Assembly (NCBI GenBank): GCA_022428005.1
Contig: JAKMDI010000020.1
Location: forward strand, 1 to 36,004
DNA length: 36,004 bases
From: Flavobacteriaceae bacterium
GTDB lineage: Bacteria > Bacteroidota > Bacteroidia > Flavobacteriales > Flavobacteriaceae
Direction of reading: 5' to 3'
The translations under genes were made by a program, and so were the position numbers. Shown piece by piece: positions 32,386 to 36,004 of the stretch. Below the pieces are notes generated by a model. That model saw only the letters and a list, made by a program, of their open reading frames with translations, made no database searches and was not told the origin of the DNA. The stretch's first letter is position 1. Each line of letters begins with the position of its first letter.

Positions 32386-33515
32386 AAAATTCTCTTTAGA
32401 AGAGCCCCAAGAAACTGTTTGATGTTAAAGGAGCGCATGATCTGAAACTCCTCTTGAAAGGAGCTTTTTTCATCTAAGAAATTGAAAATGGTCTTCGGAG
32501 CATTTTTTTCGAACATCCGCCTGAACAAATCTGCCCCACTACCATTGTCCTTTGCCAAAACATCAATAAAAAGTAAATCATAAAACCAAAAACGGTCTCT
32601 TTTGCCAAACTTATGCAGTGGTTTATTTTGCTTTAAAAAATCAACCAATTCTTTGGTTTTTTTGTTGATGCGTTGAAAAGTGTAGCCAGTGCTGGGTTTG
32701 GTCCATCCCCCGGCCGTTCCAATATGAAGTAGCGTAGGGCTGTTTTTTAAATCAAAACGATAACAGGTCATGGGAATTTTTCCTTCTTCCTCCTCGAGGA
32801 CTTCATAGCCTCCAGTGGGGTAATTTTTTAAAAAATCTGAAATGGCATCAACATAGACTTTTCTTTCCAACAGTTCAGAAGAAAAAAGGGTGTATTCCAA
32901 TAGAGCTTTTTTGGGACCTAAAGGCAACATGTACATGAACCGAGTATTTCCTTTTTGTGGGACATTAAAATTCATAAACTCTAAGGTTTCAGAATCAAAA
33001 CAGGGTTTTTGAGTTTCGATAATTTGTCCAACAAAATGTTGTAACAATACCGGGTACTTTTTTTGTTGATAGAGCGCTTTTGGATTGTAAATACTTGAAA
33101 ATATATAGTTCCCGTAATAGGTTTGTACCTCAGTAGTTACCGCGTTTTTATTAATTTGGCTCACTTTTTCTTTAATTTGAGTGAGTTGGGGGAATTCCTT
33201 TAAATTTTTTTTCATCGATCGGTAAAAATCAATGCTTCTAATCATTTTATATTGAAAGGGTGCTAAAGGAAATTCGAGAGCAAAATCCGCGGCACCGAAA
33301 AAGGCACGGTCCCATTTTTTGTGAACGATGGCTTCCAAATCTCCTTTTCTGGACTCCCAAAAACACCAGGTCCTGTCATTGGTATTTTTGAGGTCCTTTT
33401 CAATCAATAGAAGGGAGTGATTTTTAAAAAAAGGATCTTTACACAACCTGTAAGCCAAAAGCAAACCGGCAGCACCTCCTCCACAAATAATATAGTCGAA
33501 ATGGTGGTGATTCAT
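32382..33515 (-). CDS. crtY: Lycopene beta-cyclase
   Basis: Flavoprotein that closes the beta-ionone rings of lycopene to give beta-carotene, the precursor of zeaxanthin-type pigments in flavobacteria. 377 residues; the FAD-binding GGGAAG is at 12-17 in YIICGGGAAGLLLAYRL, and NDRTWCFWE, PLGPKKALLEYTLFS and HIGTAGGWTKPSTGY are signatures of the CrtY family. Membrane-associated in general. The stop shares TTAA with the prenyl synthase gene. No other carotenoid genes (crtB, crtI, crtZ) are in the window. Confidence 0.93.
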   Translation of the reverse strand: MNHHHFDYIICGGGAAGLLLAYRLCKDPFFKNHSLLLIEKDLKNTNDRTWCFWESRKGDLEAIVHKKWDRAFFGAADFALEFPLAPFQYKMIRSIDFYRSMKKNLKEFPQLTQIKEKVSQINKNAVTTEVQTYYGNYIFSSIYNPKALYQQKKYPVLLQHFVGQIIETQKPCFDSETLEFMNFNVPQKGNTRFMYMLPLGPKKALLEYTLFSSELLERKVYVDAISDFLKNYPTGGYEVLEEEEGKIPMTCYRFDLKNSPTLLHIGTAGGWTKPSTGYTFQRINKKTKELVDFLKQNKPLHKFGKRDRFWFYDLLFIDVLAKDNGSGADLFRRMFEKNAPKTIFNFLDEKSSFQEEFQIMRSFNIKQFLGALLKRIF

Positions 33516-33522
33516 ATCACAT

Positions 33523-33530
33523 CAAAATTA
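33523..33530 (-). promoter_or_regulatory. Putative -7 element for crtY, very close to the ATG
   Basis: TAATTTTG on the minus strand, exact TAnnTTTG, ending only 7 bases before the crtY ATG at 33515. Usage would give a nearly leaderless mRNA. The -33 is only a T-rich stretch. Confidence 0.4.
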
Positions 33531-33596
33531 GACAATCCCAACAATAGTCGGTAAAATTAGTATCATTATATTTACACCTAACTTTTATTAGAACAA

Positions 33597-34412
33597 ATGA
33601 ATGCCATAATAGATTTTTTTTCCAATATAAACCCTGTTAAAGGGGCATTTATTGCCACTATTTTCACTTGGCTGTTAACTGCATTTGGTGCATCTTTTGT
33701 TTTTTTATTTAAAACCATGCATCGGGGTTTTTTAGACGCCATGTTGGGTTTTACAGGTGGTGTGATGGTAGCCGCGAGTTTTTGGAGCCTCCTCGCGCCA
33801 GGTATTGAAATGTCTCCAGGAGAAGGATTTGTCAAGGTGATTCCTGCTGCAGTAGGTTTTGGCTTAGGAGCACTTTTTATATTTTCGTTGGATAAAGTAT
33901 TACCTCATATACACATCAATTTTAAAGATTCAGAAGGGATTAAAACCCCTTGGCACAAGACCACATTGTTGGTATTGGCCATTACCCTTCACAACATCCC
34001 TGAGGGTTTGGCTGTAGGGGTATTATTTGGTGGGGTTGCCGCAGGAATCCCCGAGGCCTCCATTGGAGGAGCTGTCGCTTTGGCCATCGGGATTGGGATA
34101 CAAAACTTCCCTGAAGGAATAGCCGTTTCTATGCCCCTCAGGAGACAGGGAGTCAGTAAATTTAAGTCTTTTTGGTACGGTCAACTGTCAGCCATCGTCG
34201 AGCCAGTGGCCGCGGTTCTTGGAGCTGTTGCAGTTACTTTTTTCACGCCCATACTGCCCTATGCATTGGCTTTTGCTGCCGGAGCGATGATTTTTGTAGT
34301 AGTGGAGGAGGTTATCCCTGAAACCCAGCTGGACAAGTACACCGATCAAGCCACTTTAGGATTTATCGGGGGATTCATTGTGATGATGACCTTGGATGTA
34401 GCCTTAGGTTAA
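33597..34412 (+). CDS. ZIP-family metal transporter (ZupT-like)
   Basis: 271 residues, about eight transmembrane segments. The ZIP metal-binding helices are plain: HNIPEG at 132-137 in TM4 and QNFPEG at 169-174 in TM5, with the VEEVIPE signature near the C-terminus. The loop PHIHINF (103-109) supplies histidines. It imports Zn2+ or related divalent ions into the cytoplasm. A near-consensus TATATTTA box (33567-33574) precedes the ATG. Its 3' end overlaps thiL by 9 nt on the other strand. Confidence 0.92.
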   Translation: MNAIIDFFSNINPVKGAFIATIFTWLLTAFGASFVFLFKTMHRGFLDAMLGFTGGVMVAASFWSLLAPGIEMSPGEGFVKVIPAAVGFGLGALFIFSLDKVLPHIHINFKDSEGIKTPWHKTTLLVLAITLHNIPEGLAVGVLFGGVAAGIPEASIGGAVALAIGIGIQNFPEGIAVSMPLRRQGVSKFKSFWYGQLSAIVEPVAAVLGAVAVTFFTPILPYALAFAAGAMIFVVVEEVIPETQLDKYTDQATLGFIGGFIVMMTLDVALG

Positions 34413-35453
34413 CGGTTTTTTAAAATTACTCCAGCCTTGCGCCTCTAAAGGGATTGATTGTCCCAGGCCAGTAATCATATTACACACTTCTTTTTGATCT
34501 GTAAAATGTCCAATGGTGGTGAGCAGTGGATGTCCTTTTATCTTTTCGAAATCCGCAGGCTTTATGGCCATGAGTAATTCATAATCTTCCCCCCCATTGA
34601 AAACGGCAGTGCTGCTATTAATTTTAAACTCTGCAGCCGTACTCGACGTTTGGGGATCAATGGGAAGTTTGTCTTCATAAACATTACAACCCGTTCCCGA
34701 AGATTTACACAAGTGGAAAATTTCAGAGGATAGACCATCACTGATGTCAATCATGGCATTGGGAACCATTTCCAATGTTGCTAAAAGCTCTACGATATCC
34801 TTCCGGGCTTCGGGTTTTAATTGCCGTTCTACACAGTAGGTGTAGGGGGCTAAGTCGGGCTGGTTGTTGGGGTTTACTTTAAAAACTTCTTTTTCTCTTT
34901 CCATTACCTGTAACCCCATATAGGCTCCGCCCAAATCACCGCTGACCACCAATAAATCGTTGGGTTTTACCCCCTTGCGGTAGGTTATTTTTTCTTTTTT
35001 TACCAGCCCCATGGCCGTTACAGAGATTGTAAGACCAGAAGTACTGCTGGAAGTATCTCCACCCACCAAATCCACCTTGTAATTTTTACACGCCAATGCA
35101 ATGCCACTGTAGAGTTCCTCCATAGCTTCTAAGGGAAAACGATTGGATACGGCAACCGAAAAAGTTATTTGAGTGGGATGGGCATTCATGGCATAAACGT
35201 CGGAGAGGTTTACCATTACAGCTTTATAGCCCAAATGCTTTAAAGGGACATAACTCAAGTCAAAATGAATGCCCTCAATTAAAAGATCGGTAGTGAGAAC
35301 GGTTTCTCCCTCTGTATAATTCATCACCGCAGCATCGTCCCCGACCCCCATGATAGTTGAGGGGTGGTTTATGGGAAAATTTTTGGTCAAATGGTCAATC
35401 AAACCAAACTCTCCTAATTTAGAAAGCGGGGTGGTATTTTTGTTTTCAAACAT
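34404..35453 (-). CDS. thiL: Thiamine-monophosphate kinase
   Basis: Phosphorylates thiamine monophosphate to thiamine diphosphate (TPP) with ATP. 349 residues in the PurM-like fold; MGVGDDAAVM at 35-44, TTDLLIEGIHFDL, the VGGDTSSS metal-binding stretch and MIDISDGLSSEI are family signatures. Because TPP is the riboswitch ligand near 9.2 kb, this enzyme makes the signal that controls the receptor gene. No TPP aptamer precedes thiL. ATG 35453 is chosen because it yields the normal N-terminus KLGEFGLIDHL. Confidence 0.95.
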   Translation of the reverse strand: MFENKNTTPLSKLGEFGLIDHLTKNFPINHPSTIMGVGDDAAVMNYTEGETVLTTDLLIEGIHFDLSYVPLKHLGYKAVMVNLSDVYAMNAHPTQITFSVAVSNRFPLEAMEELYSGIALACKNYKVDLVGGDTSSSTSGLTISVTAMGLVKKEKITYRKGVKPNDLLVVSGDLGGAYMGLQVMEREKEVFKVNPNNQPDLAPYTYCVERQLKPEARKDIVELLATLEMVPNAMIDISDGLSSEIFHLCKSSGTGCNVYEDKLPIDPQTSSTAAEFKINSSTAVFNGGEDYELLMAIKPADFEKIKGHPLLTTIGHFTDQKEVCNMITGLGQSIPLEAQGWSNFKKPLT

Positions 35454-35540
35454 ATGTTAAAATTACTAAGATTTCATTCAAAGTATAAAGACTTATTTAA
35501 TTTAGATTGCGATTTTTATTCTAGCGCTAAATCCCACCGA

Positions 35541-36004
35541 ATGCAGCTTAGAAATATATGTTTTTTTTCACTCCTTTTCACTATCATGATTTCATGTCAA
35601 AAAACCCCTATGGCTGATGCGGATATTCAATCGGATACCATAGGGACAATTACTCCACCCGACGATACATCAACCTTAGACTTGCCCGACACAACAGCAC
35701 CTTGTAACAACGGTATGGCTGGAAAATACCCCTGCAAAGGTTATGATTTGCTTGCGCACGTTGACCTTAAAGAGATGGGCAGCAGTGAAGGAAATGATTC
35801 CTGGGGTTGGACAGATCTTGTTACAAATAAAGAATATGTGTTGATGGGTTTAGATGACGGCACTGCTTTTATAGACATCAGTGATCCAGTATCCCCAATT
35901 TTTATAGGGAAGTTGCCTACGGCAACAGAGCCCAGCGTGTGGAGGGATATTAAAGTGTATAACAACCATGCCTTTATTGTAAGTGAGGCACCCAATCACG
36001 GAAT
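35541..36004 (+). CDS. Choice-of-anchor B family lipoprotein, N-terminal part (runs off the window)
   Basis: 154 codons are open to the window edge. A lipoprotein signal ends in TIMISC (Cys19). An Asp/Thr/Pro-rich linker of about 35 residues follows. The domain then starts: GNDSWGWTDLVTNKEYVLMG, GTAFIDISDPVSPIFIGKLP and WRDIKVYNNHAFIVSEAPNHG, which match the LVIVD-type beta-propeller repeats of choice-of-anchor B proteins. These are secreted or surface-exposed; function unknown. A C-terminal type IX sorting domain is possible in this family but lies outside the window. Confidence 0.85.
   Translation, partial: MQLRNICFFSLLFTIMISCQKTPMADADIQSDTIGTITPPDDTSTLDLPDTTAPCNNGMAGKYPCKGYDLLAHVDLKEMGSSEGNDSWGWTDLVTNKEYVLMGLDDGTAFIDISDPVSPIFIGKLPTATEPSVWRDIKVYNNHAFIVSEAPNHG

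Overview
The window looks like core chromosome of a pigmented member of the Bacteroidetes, most likely a marine Flavobacteriia. The evidence is the recurrent promoter motif TAnnTTTG in place of a sigma70 -10 box, A-rich leaders without Shine-Dalgarno sequences, the gene order rplM-rpsI-rpsB-tsf, a DUF3127 protein, a TonB-dependent receptor, and lycopene cyclase next to a prenyl diphosphate synthase. Genus and species cannot be named from the sequence alone.

Layout. 1-640: the 5' half of an AT-rich tyrosine recombinase, leaving the window on the left; about 30% GC against about 50% in the next gene, so this is probably the edge of a mobile or variable island. 797-4097: a tightly packed dTDP-L-rhamnose operon, rfbA-rfbC-rfbD-rfbB. 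4194-5078: rplU-rpmA with a strong terminator. 5146-5659: a DUF4160/DUF2442 small gene pair. 5751-7073: S-adenosylhomocysteinase. 7131-11561: a phosphopantetheinyl transferase followed by a vitamin uptake group (thiamine-binding protein, PnuC-type permease, NadR-like kinase), then a TPP riboswitch and a TonB-dependent receptor. 11558-12758: a two-gene envelope operon of unknown function (Rieske-like lipoprotein with altered ligands, and a beta-barrel). 12826-13693: greA and a HIT hydrolase. 13694-15897: an orphan histidine kinase, an OB-like DUF3127 protein with an SSB-type tail, and DNA glycosylase Tag.

15967-18744 (minus strand): the translation operon rplM-rpsI-rpsB-tsf, with structured RNA before rpsB. 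18994-24672: polA, tadA, a cold shock protein, a small membrane protein and aspS. 24724-31291 (minus strand): a complete RND efflux operon, TetR-TolC-MFP-RND. 31408-33515: GGPP-type prenyl synthase and lycopene beta-cyclase, a convergent carotenoid pair. 33597-35453: a ZIP metal transporter and thiL. 35541-end: the start of a choice-of-anchor B (LVIVD-type) lipoprotein.

Most of the window is housekeeping. Thiamine is the recurring theme: a riboswitch-controlled receptor, a thiamine-binding protein and a PnuC-like permease near 8-11 kb, and thiL at the right end. No tRNA, rRNA, CRISPR array or insertion sequence was seen. No gap between genes reaches 300 bases; the longest, 18745-18993, holds the rplM promoter and otherwise only AT-rich sequence. 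The observations most worth following up are the SSB-like tip on the DUF3127 protein, the Rieske-like lipoprotein that has lost a cluster ligand, the 9-base arm complementary to the TPP aptamer, the perfect palindrome over the tadA start, and the leader hairpins of greA and rpsB.
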